The notes under the pieces are model-generated. The model saw only the letters and a program-made list of their open reading frames with translations. It was not told the origin of the DNA and searched no databases. Of a stretch of DNA of 64,000 nt, positions 37,650 to 48,420 are shown piece by piece. Made by a program: the position numbers and the translations under genes. Positions within the stretch are counted from its first letter, which is position 1. Every line of letters begins with the position of its first letter. Source of the stretch: Caldicellulosiruptor kronotskyensis 2002 (GTDB lineage: Bacteria > Bacillota > Thermoanaerobacteria > Caldicellulosiruptorales > Caldicellulosiruptoraceae); contig NC_014720.1 in the NCBI RefSeq assembly GCF_000166775.1, positions 955,501 through 1,019,500 of the forward strand, given 5' to 3'.

Positions 37650-38573
37650 ATGAAAAAACTTATTATTACTTTTCTGACTTTATTTGTATGCGTATCTGTT
37701 TTGCTAATGTCAGTTGTTGTGTTTGCAAGTGTACTCCAAATTATACCAACCAAGGACAAAAGTGAAAATTTGCGTTTGCCAAATAGCGTGGCAGTTGATT
37801 CAAAAGGGTTTATAATTGTAGCTGATACAGACAATTGTAGGATAGTTAAATTTGATCCTACTGGTAAGAAAGTTTTTTCAATTGGTATGAAGGGTAATCA
37901 AAAGAATCAGTTTTCATACCCTGCAGCAGTTACATGCGACAAGAATGGCAATATATACGTAGCGGATACAGGAAATTCAAGATTAGTTAAGTTATCCTCA
38001 GATGGAAAGTGGATTGCTTCATGGGAAAAGGTTAAAGCAAAGCAAGGTAAATTACAGGCACCTATGGGAATTGCTGTAGATCTTAAAGGTTATATATACG
38101 TTAGTGATTATTCACTAAGTAAAATTGTTAAATATAACAGTAAGGGAGAATTTGTGTCTGAAATAACAAAGTTAAATACAAATGGAGATAAATTAAATTT
38201 TCCTCGCGGTATCGCTGTTGATTCAGCTGGAAATCTATATGTAGCTGATAGTGGAAACAATAGGATTGTTGTTATAAACCAAAAAGGCAATGTTGTTTCT
38301 ATATATAACAAAATCAATAATTATTTCAAACTTCATCACCCATTAGGTATTGCAATTGATCAAAGTGGCGAGAATATTGCTATCACGGATACTGATTACC
38401 ATCGAGTTATTTTATATTCTTTAAAGATGAAAAAAGCTTATACCTGGGGAAAAAATGAGAAAAACAAATTTATTTTGAATTATCCGACTGGTGTGTGTTT
38501 TGACTTAAAAGGAAATATTATCTTTGCAGATACGTATAATAGCAGAATATTGAAAATTGTAATTAAAAAATAA
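37650..38573 (+). CDS. Secreted NHL-repeat beta-propeller protein
   Basis: 307 residues, GGGAGGAGG upstream. Signal peptide ~1-28 (cleaves near VFA). About six NHL repeats follow, each with a pattern like GNIYVADTGNSRLVKL (LPNSVAVDSKG, YPAAVTCDKNG, APMGIAVDLKG, FPRGIAVDSAG, HPLGIAIDQSG, YPTGVCFDLKG). The fold is a six-bladed propeller for binding protein or carbohydrate outside the cell. It lies alone between tapirin 2 and the cellulases; a role in surface attachment is only suggested by position. Confidence 0.9.
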   Translation: MKKLIITFLTLFVCVSVLLMSVVVFASVLQIIPTKDKSENLRLPNSVAVDSKGFIIVADTDNCRIVKFDPTGKKVFSIGMKGNQKNQFSYPAAVTCDKNGNIYVADTGNSRLVKLSSDGKWIASWEKVKAKQGKLQAPMGIAVDLKGYIYVSDYSLSKIVKYNSKGEFVSEITKLNTNGDKLNFPRGIAVDSAGNLYVADSGNNRIVVINQKGNVVSIYNKINNYFKLHHPLGIAIDQSGENIAITDTDYHRVILYSLKMKKAYTWGKNEKNKFILNYPTGVCFDLKGNIIFADTYNSRILKIVIKK

Positions 38574-38671
38574 CGAAGTTCAAGTAATAGATTTCTCTCA
38601 AAGAATGATTAAGATAATTATATTCTGAAGACTTGTTTACTATGAAAACTGAAATAGGAAATAGAATTAAA

Positions 38672-38722
38672 GGAAGGAGACCAGAGTTTTTAATTAAAAA
38701 ACTTTGCATATGGTCTCCTTCC
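38672..38722 (+). terminator. Hairpin downstream of the NHL gene
   Basis: GGAAGGAGACC (38672-38682) and GGTCTCCTTCC (38712-38722) pair perfectly over 11 bp, with an inner AT stem. A T-rich tract follows, so it is a likely terminator. Confidence 0.7.
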
Positions 38723-38960
38723 ACTTATTTTTTACATTTGCGAGAATTGCGGTGACAATACTTAAAAAACCTGAAAATGTAAGCATAAATAGAAGCAGTT
38801 AGTGGTATTCAGAAGGTTAACATCAAATATTTGCGATTGTTACTATATTTTTCTTGCTTTTTCTTTGTAAGCTTAAATTACTTTTTTAATTGTTTAAAAA
38901 TTATTATGCGCTAAAATTTAACTTAGTTTTACACATTCTTGTTTTTCAGTAAACAGCATT

Positions 38961-39140
38961 TTGTTTGAGAATAGATTTTATACTATTTATGGTGATTTTA
39001 ATACTATTTATTTAAATAAAGATAGAATGATAAACGTTTATAGTCTCATGAAAGTTCTACTAGTTTTTTTAATGGTGAGATTTTCAAGGGTAGAAGTAAG
39101 TTTACTGGTCGTATCCTCAAAATAACCATGTATATTTAAT
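38961..39140 (-). pseudogene. Very decayed relative of the 17-kb transposase relic
   Basis: TTTGAGAATAGATTTTATAC, then GATTTTAATACTATTT, TGAGATTTTCAAGGGTAGAA and ATCCTCAAAATAACCATGTA match 17570-17745 in order and spacing, with many substitutions. It is a fossil of the same element, on the same strand. The rest of 38723-39449 holds nothing recognised. Confidence 0.6.
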
Positions 39141-39449
39141 ATAACAGAATTTATTAAAATGCACTATTCATTGGAAGTTTTAGATATGTTTTGTTATTTG
39201 CTATCTGTCACTTTTCAAAATAATTCGCATGTTTTTTATAAAAGATTTTTGAGTTTGTGGGTTTGGTTTAAACATAACAAAGCAAACTATTTTTCAATCC
39301 TTATAGTTTTTTAATATTTTGCAGAAACGCTCAAGATGAGCGTTATCAAGCTTTATAAAAATTCAAAAAAGTTTGATCACACTCCTCATAATTATAGTAA
39401 AATATGATTATATAAAACAAATCTTCTATTATGAGGAGAGTTCCAAAAT

Positions 39450-39863
39450 GTTCAACACCAAACCTAAACAACTTTCATTTTTAGATTTATTCTCCCACCT
39501 AAAGGCTTTGGTTTCTTAACAACTCTTGATACCCTCTTGGGCTTGTTCAATAAATTCATCGACTTGTCAAACTACATACCTTCTTCTTTCTATAATGCTT
39601 ACTATAAACACTTTGGCAAGCATAGATACTTCTCCTTAGAATCTATGCTTCTGTGCTTCCTTGTCCAAAAATTACTCAAACTAAATACCCTTACACAGCT
39701 TCGCGCTGTTCTTCTTAACTCTTATGAACTCCGTTTATTTTGTAACTTAAATGGCAATGTCCCCTCTATTTCTACTTTCTCTCGCTTCAGAAAACTATTT
39801 AACAGTGAAATCGGGAGTTATAAAAATTGTGTCCATTGCATAATTATTATTACAATAATATAA
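39450..39863 (+). pseudogene. Truncated, frameshifted transposase (5' part)
   Basis: ATG 39450 after a GAGGAGAG site reads MFNTKPKQLSFLDLFSHLK, then must shift frame near 39503 to continue GFGFLTTLDTLLGLFNKFID and on to ISTFSRFRKLF. This is the N-terminal region of an IS1182/IS5-type transposase (DUF772-like). It stops after ~130 residues. Not functional. Confidence 0.7.
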
Positions 39864-39989
39864 TCACCAAAGGGGGTTCACGATTATGGAAAAAATGAAA
39901 TTTTTGAGACTTTTAAATATATTGTTATCGAACAAATGCTAAATATGTATTGATTCTTATGATAGTTTTATCTGCCCAGCTCTAAAACA

Positions 39990-40240
39990 GCTAAAAGTAA
40001 AATTTGCTTGATTGCTTTTTGTTATCAGAAAGAACTGTTTACCTTGCTAAAAACGAAAATGACAAAGGCAATGCTTTTTATTGAAGTAAAACTTGTAGCA
40101 CCTGCTATGCAGCTTGAAATTTCTGTTCCTCGTACACATTCCGGTAACTTTCGGCCTTCTATTCTTTTCTTTCAGCTACAAAAGAGTGGATAGCTTCTAC
40201 ACTGACCTGCTTATATCTATAGTTGTAAATGGAAACCTTG
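39990..40240 (+). pseudogene. Transposase fragment, possibly mutator (IS256) family
   Basis: A stretch reads LLKTKMTKAMLFIEVKLVAP, then LEISVPRTHSGNFRPSILFF, then after a frameshift SFYTDLLISIVVNGN. The VPRxRxGxFxPxI pattern recalls IS256-type transposases. Too short to be sure. Confidence 0.4.
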
Positions 40241-40373
40241 TCGAGAATTTCGTGTTTCCGTCTCAATAGCGAATATTGTAGAGATGTAATATATTGTAAC
40301 AACATTTTTTAAGAATAGGTACTCCATTTTTCCACTTGCCGCTGACATACTTGTGACATAAGCAGGATGTAGT

Positions 40374-40712
40374 GCAGAAGGGCATGTAAGTCATGTATTA
40401 GCAGAGAGGATGAGTTCAAGACCAAGAGGATGGAGTGAAGATATAGCAGAGACCATGGTAAAGTTATTGAGTTTAAAATACAATGGTTTTGAACTTATGA
40501 ATGTATATTTAGAGAAGATAAAAGCCAAGAAAGCAGAAAGGCAAGAAGTTAAAAGAAATAGCAAAAGGAATTATAAAGAACGGGAAAAGAGTACGAAAAG
40601 GTACGGAAAAGTGGAATAATATACCAGTTATAGCAAATGGTAAAGTTAACCAGTTACGAAGAGCATTAAAGTCTTTGATTAGTTGTAGCTTCTATAATGC
40701 AGGTATGTTCTA
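40374..40712 (+). pseudogene. C-terminal relic of an ISLre2-type transposase
   Basis: From 40374 the frame reads AEGHVSHVLAERMSSRPRGW, typical of ISLre2 (UPF0236) C-termini. A frame change near 40615 continues IPVIANGKVNQLRRALKSLI to a stop. The 5' part is missing. Confidence 0.65.
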
Positions 40713-40765
40713 ATAAAAAATTTTTTCCTACAAACTCTTGACACTATCCCGTTGAAAAAGATTAG

Positions 40766-40794
40766 TTGACAAATTACTGAGTTAATGATATAAT
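40766..40794 (+). promoter_or_regulatory. Consensus sigmaA promoter for the celA riboswitch leader
   Basis: TTGACA (40766-40771), 17-bp spacer, TATAAT (40789-40794): a perfect consensus. Transcription would start near 40801, ~45 nt before the aptamer, giving a ~700-nt celA leader. It lies just after the ISLre2 relic. Confidence 0.82.
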
Positions 40795-40844
40795 TCATAT
40801 TAAAAGAAAGTATGATAAAACATAAAAAAAATTGAATATGAAGT

Positions 40845-40944
40845 GGGTAGTCGAAAGGGCAAACCTGTCGAAAGGCAGGGGCGCAAAGCCATGGGCCTGT
40901 CGGAAGAAAAACTTCCTATGGTTGCCAGGCTGCCGAAACTACTC
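40845..40944 (+). ncRNA. Class I c-di-GMP (GEMM-I) riboswitch aptamer, celA leader
   Basis: From TCGAAAGGGCAAACC (40851) to GGTTGCCAGGCTGCCG (40920-40935) it matches the tapirin 2 aptamer almost base for base. P1 differs but still pairs: GGGTAGT (40845-40851) with ACTACTC (40938-40944), covariation that supports a real RNA. A terminator follows 28 nt later. Between terminator and celA (41004-41498) I found only AT-rich leader. Confidence 0.95.
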
Positions 40945-40972
40945 GAGGTGTGAAATATTTGATGAGTGGTTT

Positions 40973-41003
40973 AAAACGGCGTCTGGCAAGGCGCCGTTTT
41001 TTT
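40973..41003 (+). terminator. Riboswitch terminator before celA
   Basis: AAAACGGCG (40973-40981), 10-nt loop, CGCCGTTTTTTT (40992-41003). Bases 40977-40989 can pair with aptamer 40922-40935 (13 bp, one U bulge) as an antiterminator. Stem sequence differs from the tapirin 2 terminator, yet both keep complementarity to the same aptamer strand. Confidence 0.92.
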
Positions 41004-41498
41004 AGTACATGTAAAAAATTAAAAAAAAGAAATAACTATGTATATTCTTCTGTAACACTGAAAAAGCTATCCCCTAACCCCCTCTTTTAACATACATTAC
41101 ACTAGGCATTGGCTGCCATTGATTGGCAGCCAATATTTAACCTTGTATGAACAACAAAAAATTTATTATCACTTCCTAATTTAATCAATAAAATATAACA
41201 ATTATTTTCACGTCGAATAAATTTATTTGGTTTCCACTTAACAACTTAATATCATGTTGTATTTTTTTGACTCACGATAGAGCAAAATAATACAAATTAT
41301 TAGAAACATTTATACTATAATTTTGCAATAAAAAAAATATCAGAAATATGAGTATATCTAAGTAATCAAAAATATTTAAGCTGTACTGCATTTTAGACAA
41401 TTAAACAAACAAATTAGACAAAAAAAATCAATTGTCATCTATCCATTTTAGTTATACAATTAAAATCGAAATAAATTGAATGAGGAGGTTAGAGATTA

Positions 41499-44400
41499 AT
41501 GAAGCGTTACAGAAGAATTATTGCCATGGTTGTAACCTTCATATTTATTTTAGGAGTGATATATGGGGTTAAACCATGGCAGGAGGTTAAAGCTGGTTCA
41601 TTTAACTATGGGGAAGCTTTACAAAAAGCTATTATGTTTTACGAATTTCAAATGTCTGGTAAACTTCCGAGTTGGGTACGCAACAACTGGCGTGGCGATT
41701 CAGCATTGAAGGATGGTCAAGACAATGGACTTGATTTGACAGGTGGTTGGTTTGATGCAGGTGATCATGTCAAGTTTAACCTTCCAATGTCATACACTGG
41801 TACAATGTTGTCATGGGCTGTGTATGAGTACAAAGATGCTTTTGTTAAGAGTGGTCAATTGGAACATATCTTAAATCAAATCGAATGGGTTAATGACTAT
41901 TTTGTAAAATGTCATCCAAGCAAATATGTATACTATTACCAGGTTGGGGATGGAAGTAAGGATCATGCATGGTGGGGGCCTGCTGAGGTTATGCAAATGG
42001 AGAGACCTTCATTTAAGGTCACCCAGAGCAGTCCTGGATCTACAGTAGTAGCAGAGACAGCAGCTTCCTTAGCAGCAGCTTCAATTGTTTTGAAAGACAG
42101 AAATCCCACTAAAGCAGCAACATATTTGCAACATGCAAAAGATTTATATGAGTTTGCAGAAATTACAAAAAGCGATGCAGGTTACACTGCTGCAAATGGA
42201 TATTACAATTCATGGAGCGGTTTCTATGATGAGCTTTCTTGGGCAGCAGTTTGGTTGTATTTGGCAACAAATGATTCAACATATCTCACAAAAGCTGAGT
42301 CATATGTCCAAAATTGGCCCAAAATTTCTGGCAGTAACACAATTGACTACAAGTGGGCTCATTGCTGGGATGATGTTCACAATGGAGCGGCATTATTGTT
42401 AGCAAAAATTACCGGCAAGGATATTTATAAACAAATTATTGAAAGTCACTTAGATTACTGGACTACAGGATACAATGGTGAAAGGATTAAGTATACACCA
42501 AAAGGATTAGCATGGCTTGATCAATGGGGTTCGTTGAGATATGCAACAACTACAGCATTTTTGGCATTCGTTTATAGCGATTGGGTTGGCTGTCCAAGTA
42601 CAAAAAAAGAAATATATAGAAAATTTGGAGAAAGCCAGATTGATTATGCGTTAGGCTCAGCTGGAAGAAGCTTTGTTGTTGGATTTGGTACAAATCCACC
42701 AAAGAGACCGCATCACAGAACTGCTCATAGCTCATGGGCAGACAGTCAGAGTATACCTTCATATCACAGACATACATTATATGGAGCGCTTGTTGGTGGT
42801 CCAGGCTCTGATGATAGCTACACAGATGATATAAGTAACTATGTGAACAATGAGGTTGCATGTGATTATAATGCAGGGTTTGTGGGTGCATTAGCAAAGA
42901 TGTATCAATTGTACGGTGGGAATCCAATACCAGATTTCAAAGCTATTGAAACTCCAACAAACGACGAATTCTTTGTTGAAGCTGGTATAAATGCATCCGG
43001 AACTAACTTTATTGAAATTAAAGCGATAGTTAATAACCAAAGTGGTTGGCCTGCTAGAGCAACAGATAAGCTTAAATTTAGATATTTTGTTGACCTGAGT
43101 GAATTAATTAAAGCAGGATATTCACCAGATCAATTAACCTTGAGCACTAATTATAATCAAGGTGCAAAAGTAAGTGGACCTTATGTATGGGATGCAAGCA
43201 AAAATATATACTACATTTTAGTAGACTTTACTGGCACATTGATTTATCCAGGTGGTCAAGACAAATATAAGAAAGAAGTTCAATTCAGAATTGCAGCACC
43301 ACAGAATGTACAGTGGGATAATTCTAACGACTATTCTTTCCAGGATATAAAGGGAGTTTCTAGTGGTTCAGTTGTTAAAACTAAATATATTCCACTTTAT
43401 GATGGAGATGTGAAAGTATGGGGTGTGGAACCAGGAACTTCTGGAGCAACAACGACTCCAACACCAACACCAACTGCTACACCAACACCAACGCCAACAT
43501 CGACACCGACGCCAACACCAACACCTACACCTACACCATCACCAACTCCAACTCCAACACCGACAGTGACACCAACCCCAACCCCAACCCCGACACCAAC
43601 AGTAACAGCAACACCAACACCGACGCCGAGCAGCACACCTGTAGCAGGTGGGCAGATAAAGGTATTGTATGCAAACAAGGAGACAAATAGCACAACTAAT
43701 ACGATAAGGCCATGGTTGAAGGTAGTGAACACTGGAAGCAGCAGCATAGATTTGAGCAGAGTAACGATAAGGTACTGGTACACGGTAGATGGGGACAAGG
43801 CACAGAGTGCGATATCAGACTGGGCCCAGATAGGAGCAAGCAATGTGACATTCAAGTTTGTGAAGCTGAGCAGTAGCGTAAGTGGAGCGGACTATTATTT
43901 AGAGATAGGATTTAAGAGTGGAGCTGGGCAGTTGCAGGCTGGTAAAGACACAGGGGAGATACAGATAAGGTTTAACAAGAGTGATTGGAGCAATTACAAT
44001 CAGGGGAATGACTGGTCATGGATGCAGAGCATGACGAATTATGGAGAGAATACGAAGGTAACTGCGTATATAGATGGAGTATTGGTATGGGGACAGGAGC
44101 CGAGTGGAGCGACAGCGGCACCAGCACCGACAGTGACACCGACACCAACATCAACACCAACACCGACGCCGAGCAGCACACCTGTAGCAGGTGGGCAGAT
44201 AAAGGTATTGTATGCAAACAAGGAGACAAATAGCACAACAAACACGATAAGGCCATGGTTGAAGGTAGTGAACACTGGAAGCAGCAGCATAGATTTGAGC
44301 AGAGTAACGATAAGGTACTGGTACACGGTAGATGGGGACAAGGCACAGAGTGCGATATCAGACTGGGCCCAGATAGGAGCAAGCAATGTGACATTCAAGT

Positions 44401-46688
44401 TTGTGAAGCTGAGCAGTAGTGTAAGTGGAGCGGACTATTATTTAGAGATAGGATTTAAGAGTGGAGCTGGGAAGTTGCAGGCTGGTAAAGACACAGGGGA
44501 GATACAGATAAGGTTTAACAAGAGTGACTGGAGCAATTACAATCAGGGGAATGACTGGTCATGGATGCAGAGCATGACGAATTATGGAGAGAATACGAAG
44601 GTAACTGCGTATATAGATGGAGTATTGGTATGGGGACAGGAGCCGAGTGGAGCGACAGCGACACCGACACCTACACCAGCACCAACTCCAACTCCAACTC
44701 CAACAGTAACACCTACCCCAACACCAACGTCAACACCAACCCCGACACCAACAGTAACAGCAACACCAACACCGACGCCAAGCAGCACACCGGGTGTGCT
44801 TGGCGAATATGGGCAGAGGTTTATGTGGTTATGGAACAAGATACATGATCCTGCGAACGGGTATTTTAACCAGGATGGGATACCATATCATTCGGTAGAG
44901 ACATTGATATGCGAAGCACCTGATTATGATCATTTGACCACGAGTGAGGCATTTTCGTACTATGTATGGTTAGAGGCAGTGTATGGTAAGTTAACAGGTG
45001 ACTGGAGCAAATTTAAGACAGCATGGGACACATTAGAGAAGTATATGATACCATCAGCGGAAGATCAGCCGATGAGGTCATATGATCCTAACAAGCCAGC
45101 GACATACGCAGGGGAGTGGGAGACACCGGACAAGTATCCATCGCCGTTGGAGTTTAATGTACCTGTTGGCAAAGACCCGTTGCATAATGAACTTGTGAGC
45201 ACATATGGTAGCACATTAATGTATGGTATGCACTGGTTGATGGACGTAGACAACTGGTATGGATATGGCAAGAGAGGGGACGGAGTAAGTCGGGCATCAT
45301 TTATCAACACGTTCCAGAGAGGGCCTGAGGAGTCTGTATGGGAGACGGTGCCACATCCGAGCTGGGAGGAATTCAAGTGGGGCGGACCGAATGGATTTTT
45401 AGATTTGTTTATTAAGGATCAGAACTATTCGAAGCAATGGAGATATACGGATGCACCAGATGCTGATGCGAGAGCTATTCAGGCTACTTATTGGGCGAAA
45501 GTATGGGCGAAGGAGCAAGGTAAGTTTAATGATATAAGCAGCTATGTAGCGAAGGCAGCGAAGATGGGAGACTATTTAAGGTATGCGATGTTTGACAAGT
45601 ATTTCAAGCCATTAGGATGTCAGGATAAGAATGCGGCTGGAGGAACGGGGTATGACAGTGCACATTATCTGCTATCATGGTATTATGCATGGGGTGGAGC
45701 ATTGGATGGAGCATGGTCATGGAAAATAGGGAGCAGCCATGTGCACTTTGGATATCAGAATCCGATGGCGGCATGGGCATTAGCGAATGATAGTGATATG
45801 AAGCCGAAGTCGCCGAATGGAGCGAGCGATTGGGCAAAGAGTTTGAAGAGGCAGATAGAATTTTACAGGTGGTTACAGTCAGCGGAGGGAGCGATAGCAG
45901 GAGGCGCGACAAATTCATGGAATGGCAGATATGAGAAGTATCCAGCAGGGACAGCAACATTTTATGGAATGGCATATGAACCGAATCCGGTATATCATGA
46001 TCCTGGGAGCAACACATGGTTTGGATTCCAGGCATGGTCTATGCAGAGGGTAGCGGAGTATTACTATGTGACAGGAGATAAGGACGCAGGAGCACTGCTT
46101 GAGAAGTGGGTAAGCTGGGTTAAGAGTGTAGTGAAGTTGAATAGTGATGGTACGTTTGCGATACCGTCGACGCTTGATTGGAGCGGACAACCTGATACAT
46201 GGAACGGGGCGTATGCAGGGAATAGCAACTTACATGTTAAGGTAGTGGACTATGGTACTGACTTAGGAATAACAGCGTCATTGGCGAATGCGTTGTTGTA
46301 CTATAGTGCAGGGACGAAGAAGTATGGGGTATTTGATGAGGGAGCGAAGAATTTAGCGAAGGAATTGCTGGACAGGATGTGGAAGTTGTACAGGGATGAG
46401 AAGGGATTGTCAGCGCCAGAGAAGAGAGCGGACTACAAGAGGTTCTTTGAGCAAGAGGTATATATACCTGCAGGATGGACAGGGAGGATGCCGAATGGAG
46501 ATGTAATAAAGAGTGGAGTTAAGTTTATAGACATAAGGAGCAAGTATAAACAAGATCCTGATTGGCCGAAGTTAGAGGCGGCATACAAGTCAGGGCAGGC
46601 ACCTGAGTTCAGATATCACAGGTTCTGGGCACAGTGCGACATAGCAATAGCTAATGCAACATATGAAATACTGTTTGGCAATCAATAA
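41499..46688 (+). CDS. celA: CelA: GH9-CBM3c-CBM3b-CBM3b-GH48 cellulase
   Basis: 1729 residues, ATG after GAGGAGG. Signal peptide ~1-32; GH9 ~35-470 with DAGDH at 86-90 (base Asp89) and acid Glu452 in [13 protein letters not shown]3c ~475-645; Pro-Thr linker; CBM3b ~714-870; linker; CBM3b ~896-1053; linker; GH48 1098-1729 with EAPDYDH and TTSEAFSYY, which carry the family glutamates. The architecture equals the known processive CelA of Caldicellulosiruptor, a secreted enzyme combining endo- (GH9) and exo- (GH48) attack on crystalline cellulose. It is the first gene behind the c-di-GMP riboswitch leader. Confidence 0.97.
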   Translation: MKRYRRIIAMVVTFIFILGVIYGVKPWQEVKAGSFNYGEALQKAIMFYEFQMSGKLPSWVRNNWRGDSALKDGQDNGLDLTGGWFDAGDHVKFNLPMSYTGTMLSWAVYEYKDAFVKSGQLEHILNQIEWVNDYFVKCHPSKYVYYYQVGDGSKDHAWWGPAEVMQMERPSFKVTQSSPGSTVVAETAASLAAASIVLKDRNPTKAATYLQHAKDLYEFAEITKSDAGYTAANGYYNSWSGFYDELSWAAVWLYLATNDSTYLTKAESYVQNWPKISGSNTIDYKWAHCWDDVHNGAALLLAKITGKDIYKQIIESHLDYWTTGYNGERIKYTPKGLAWLDQWGSLRYATTTAFLAFVYSDWVGCPSTKKEIYRKFGESQIDYALGSAGRSFVVGFGTNPPKRPHHRTAHSSWADSQSIPSYHRHTLYGALVGGPGSDDSYTDDISNYVNNEVACDYNAGFVGALAKMYQLYGGNPIPDFKAIETPTNDEFFVEAGINASGTNFIEIKAIVNNQSGWPARATDKLKFRYFVDLSELIKAGYSPDQLTLSTNYNQGAKVSGPYVWDASKNIYYILVDFTGTLIYPGGQDKYKKEVQFRIAAPQNVQWDNSNDYSFQDIKGVSSGSVVKTKYIPLYDGDVKVWGVEPGTSGATTTPTPTPTATPTPTPTSTPTPTPTPTPTPSPTPTPTPTVTPTPTPTPTPTVTATPTPTPSSTPVAGGQIKVLYANKETNSTTNTIRPWLKVVNTGSSSIDLSRVTIRYWYTVDGDKAQSAISDWAQIGASNVTFKFVKLSSSVSGADYYLEIGFKSGAGQLQAGKDTGEIQIRFNKSDWSNYNQGNDWSWMQSMTNYGENTKVTAYIDGVLVWGQEPSGATAAPAPTVTPTPTSTPTPTPSSTPVAGGQIKVLYANKETNSTTNTIRPWLKVVNTGSSSIDLSRVTIRYWYTVDGDKAQSAISDWAQIGASNVTFKFVKLSSSVSGADYYLEIGFKSGAGKLQAGKDTGEIQIRFNKSDWSNYNQGNDWSWMQSMTNYGENTKVTAYIDGVLVWGQEPSGATATPTPTPAPTPTPTPTVTPTPTPTSTPTPTPTVTATPTPTPSSTPGVLGEYGQRFMWLWNKIHDPANGYFNQDGIPYHSVETLICEAPDYDHLTTSEAFSYYVWLEAVYGKLTGDWSKFKTAWDTLEKYMIPSAEDQPMRSYDPNKPATYAGEWETPDKYPSPLEFNVPVGKDPLHNELVSTYGSTLMYGMHWLMDVDNWYGYGKRGDGVSRASFINTFQRGPEESVWETVPHPSWEEFKWGGPNGFLDLFIKDQNYSKQWRYTDAPDADARAIQATYWAKVWAKEQGKFNDISSYVAKAAKMGDYLRYAMFDKYFKPLGCQDKNAAGGTGYDSAHYLLSWYYAWGGALDGAWSWKIGSSHVHFGYQNPMAAWALANDSDMKPKSPNGASDWAKSLKRQIEFYRWLQSAEGAIAGGATNSWNGRYEKYPAGTATFYGMAYEPNPVYHDPGSNTWFGFQAWSMQRVAEYYYVTGDKDAGALLEKWVSWVKSVVKLNSDGTFAIPSTLDWSGQPDTWNGAYAGNSNLHVKVVDYGTDLGITASLANALLYYSAGTKKYGVFDEGAKNLAKELLDRMWKLYRDEKGLSAPEKRADYKRFFEQEVYIPAGWTGRMPNGDVIKSGVKFIDIRSKYKQDPDWPKLEAAYKSGQAPEFRYHRFWAQCDIAIANATYEILFGNQ
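43639..44115 (+). repeat. CBM3b module repeat (first of ten near-identical copies)
   Basis: A ~475-bp block starting near GGGCAGATAAAGGTA and ending at GTATGGGGACAGGAGCCG recurs near 44185, 47903, 48512, 52593, 53172, 56951, 57601, 61892 and 62568. Copies differ at few bases, mostly silent. Each encodes a cellulose-binding CBM3b flanked by CCAACACCGAC-type Pro-Thr linker DNA, itself a length-variable microsatellite. Confidence 0.92.
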
Positions 46689-48420
46689 TTAAGTAGGTAA
46701 ATGAAAATTTAGCGGGGTAGCACAACTATAGGTATGATGTGCTGCCTCGCTAAAATCCTGTATGGAGGTGTTTAAAAAATAGTACAAAAAATAAAGAGGT
46801 ATAATGGCAAAAATGCATAAAAAAGAGGGGGTTAGGTTTTAAGATGAGAGTAAAAACAAAAATGGGAAAGAAATGGTTGAGTATACTATGTACAGTTGTT
46901 TTTTTATTGAACATTTTGTTTATAGCAAATGTAACGAATTTACCCAAAGTTGGTGCGGCTACATCTAATGATGGAGTAGTGAAGATAGATACTAGCACAT
47001 TAATAGGAACAAATCACGCACATTGCTGGTACAGAGATAAACTTGAGACGGCATTGCGAGGGATAAGGTCATGGGGTATGAACTCTGTGAGGGTAGTGCT
47101 GAGTAATGGCTATCGATGGACGAAGATACCAGCAAGTGAAGTAGCAAATATTATATCATTGTCAAGAAGTCTTGGATTCAGAGCCATTGTATTAGAAGTT
47201 CACGACACGACAGGATATGGTGAGGACGGTGCAGCATGTTCATTGGCGCAAGCAGTAGAATATTGGAAAGAGATAAAGAGTGTGTTAGAAGGCAATGAGG
47301 ATTTTGTTATAATAAACATTGGTAATGAGCCGTATGGGAACAATAACTATCAAAACTGGATTAATGACACGAAGAATGCTATAAAAGCGCTAAGGGATGC
47401 AGGGTTCAAGCACACGATAATGGTTGATGCACCGAACTGGGGGCAGGATTGGTCTAATACTATGAGAGACAATGCCCAGAGCATAATGGAAGCAGATCCG
47501 CTGCGCAATTTGGTATTTTCGATTCATATGTACGGTGTATACAATACAGCGAGCAAGGTAGAAGAATATATCAAGTCATTTGTGGAGAAAGGGCTGCCAT
47601 TAGTTATTGGGGAGTTTGGGCATCAGCATACAGATGGTGACCCTGACGAGGAAACTATTGTCAGGTATGCAAAACAATACAAGATAGGACTTTTTAGCTG
47701 GTCTTGGTGTGGCAATTCGAGCTATGTGGGGTACTTGGACATGGTAAACAATTGGGACCCCAATAATCCAACTCCATGGGGGCAATGGTATAAAACTAAT
47801 GCGATTGGTGCCTCTTCAGTACCTACTTCAACACCAACACCGACACCAACACCAACAGTAACACCAACTGCTACCCCAACACCGACGCCGAGCAGCACAC
47901 CTGTAGCAGGCGGGCAGATAAAGGTACTGTATGCAAACAAGGAGACAAATAGCACAACTAATACGATAAGGCCATGGTTGAAGGTAGTGAACACTGGAAG
48001 CAGCAGCATAGATTTGAGCAGAGTAACGATAAGGTACTGGTACACGGTAGATGGGGACAAGGCGCAGAGTGCGATATCAGACTGGGCCCAGATAGGAGCA
48101 AGCAATGTGACATTCAAGTTTGTGAAGCTGAGCAGTAGCGTAAGTGGAGCGGACTATTATTTAGAGATAGGATTTAAGAGTGGAGCTGGGCAGTTGCAGG
48201 CTGGTAAAGACACAGGGGAGATACAGATAAGGTTTAACAAGAGTGATTGGAGCAATTACAATCAGGGGAATGACTGGTCATGGATGCAGAGCATGACGAA
48301 TTATGGAGAGAATACGAAGGTAACTGCGTATATAGATGGAGTATTGGTATGGGGACAGGAGCCGAGTGGAGCGACAGCAGCACCGACCCCGACAGCGACA
48401 CCGACACCTACTCCAGCACC
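44738..48420 (+). repeat. 3.7-kb direct repeat, copy 1 (GH48 + intergenic + GH5 + CBM3b)
   Basis: Matches 53786-57468 at a constant 9048-bp offset, with few substitutions (for example A to G at 44928/53976, Asp to Gly). It spans the end of celA, the whole 155-bp gap and the start of the next gene. Confidence 0.93.
46708..46754 (+). terminator. Long hairpin after celA, lacking a U-tract
   Basis: TTTAGCGGGGTAGCACA (46708-46724) pairs with TGTGCTGCCTCGCTAAA (46738-46754), 17 bp with one G-U. No T-run follows, so it could end transcription weakly or protect/process mRNA between the two enzymes. Confidence 0.55.

Noticed and set aside
43450-43635. CCAACACC/GACACCAAC repeat DNA that could look like a tandem-repeat or CRISPR array
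   Set aside because: It is in-frame Pro-Thr linker coding sequence, with no spacer structure.
43397-44398. Long reverse-strand ORFs over each CBM3b and linker, rich in Val-Gly repeats
   Set aside because: They are antisense shadows of Pro-Thr linker and CBM3b DNA, repeated wherever the module occurs, with no ribosome binding site or known family.
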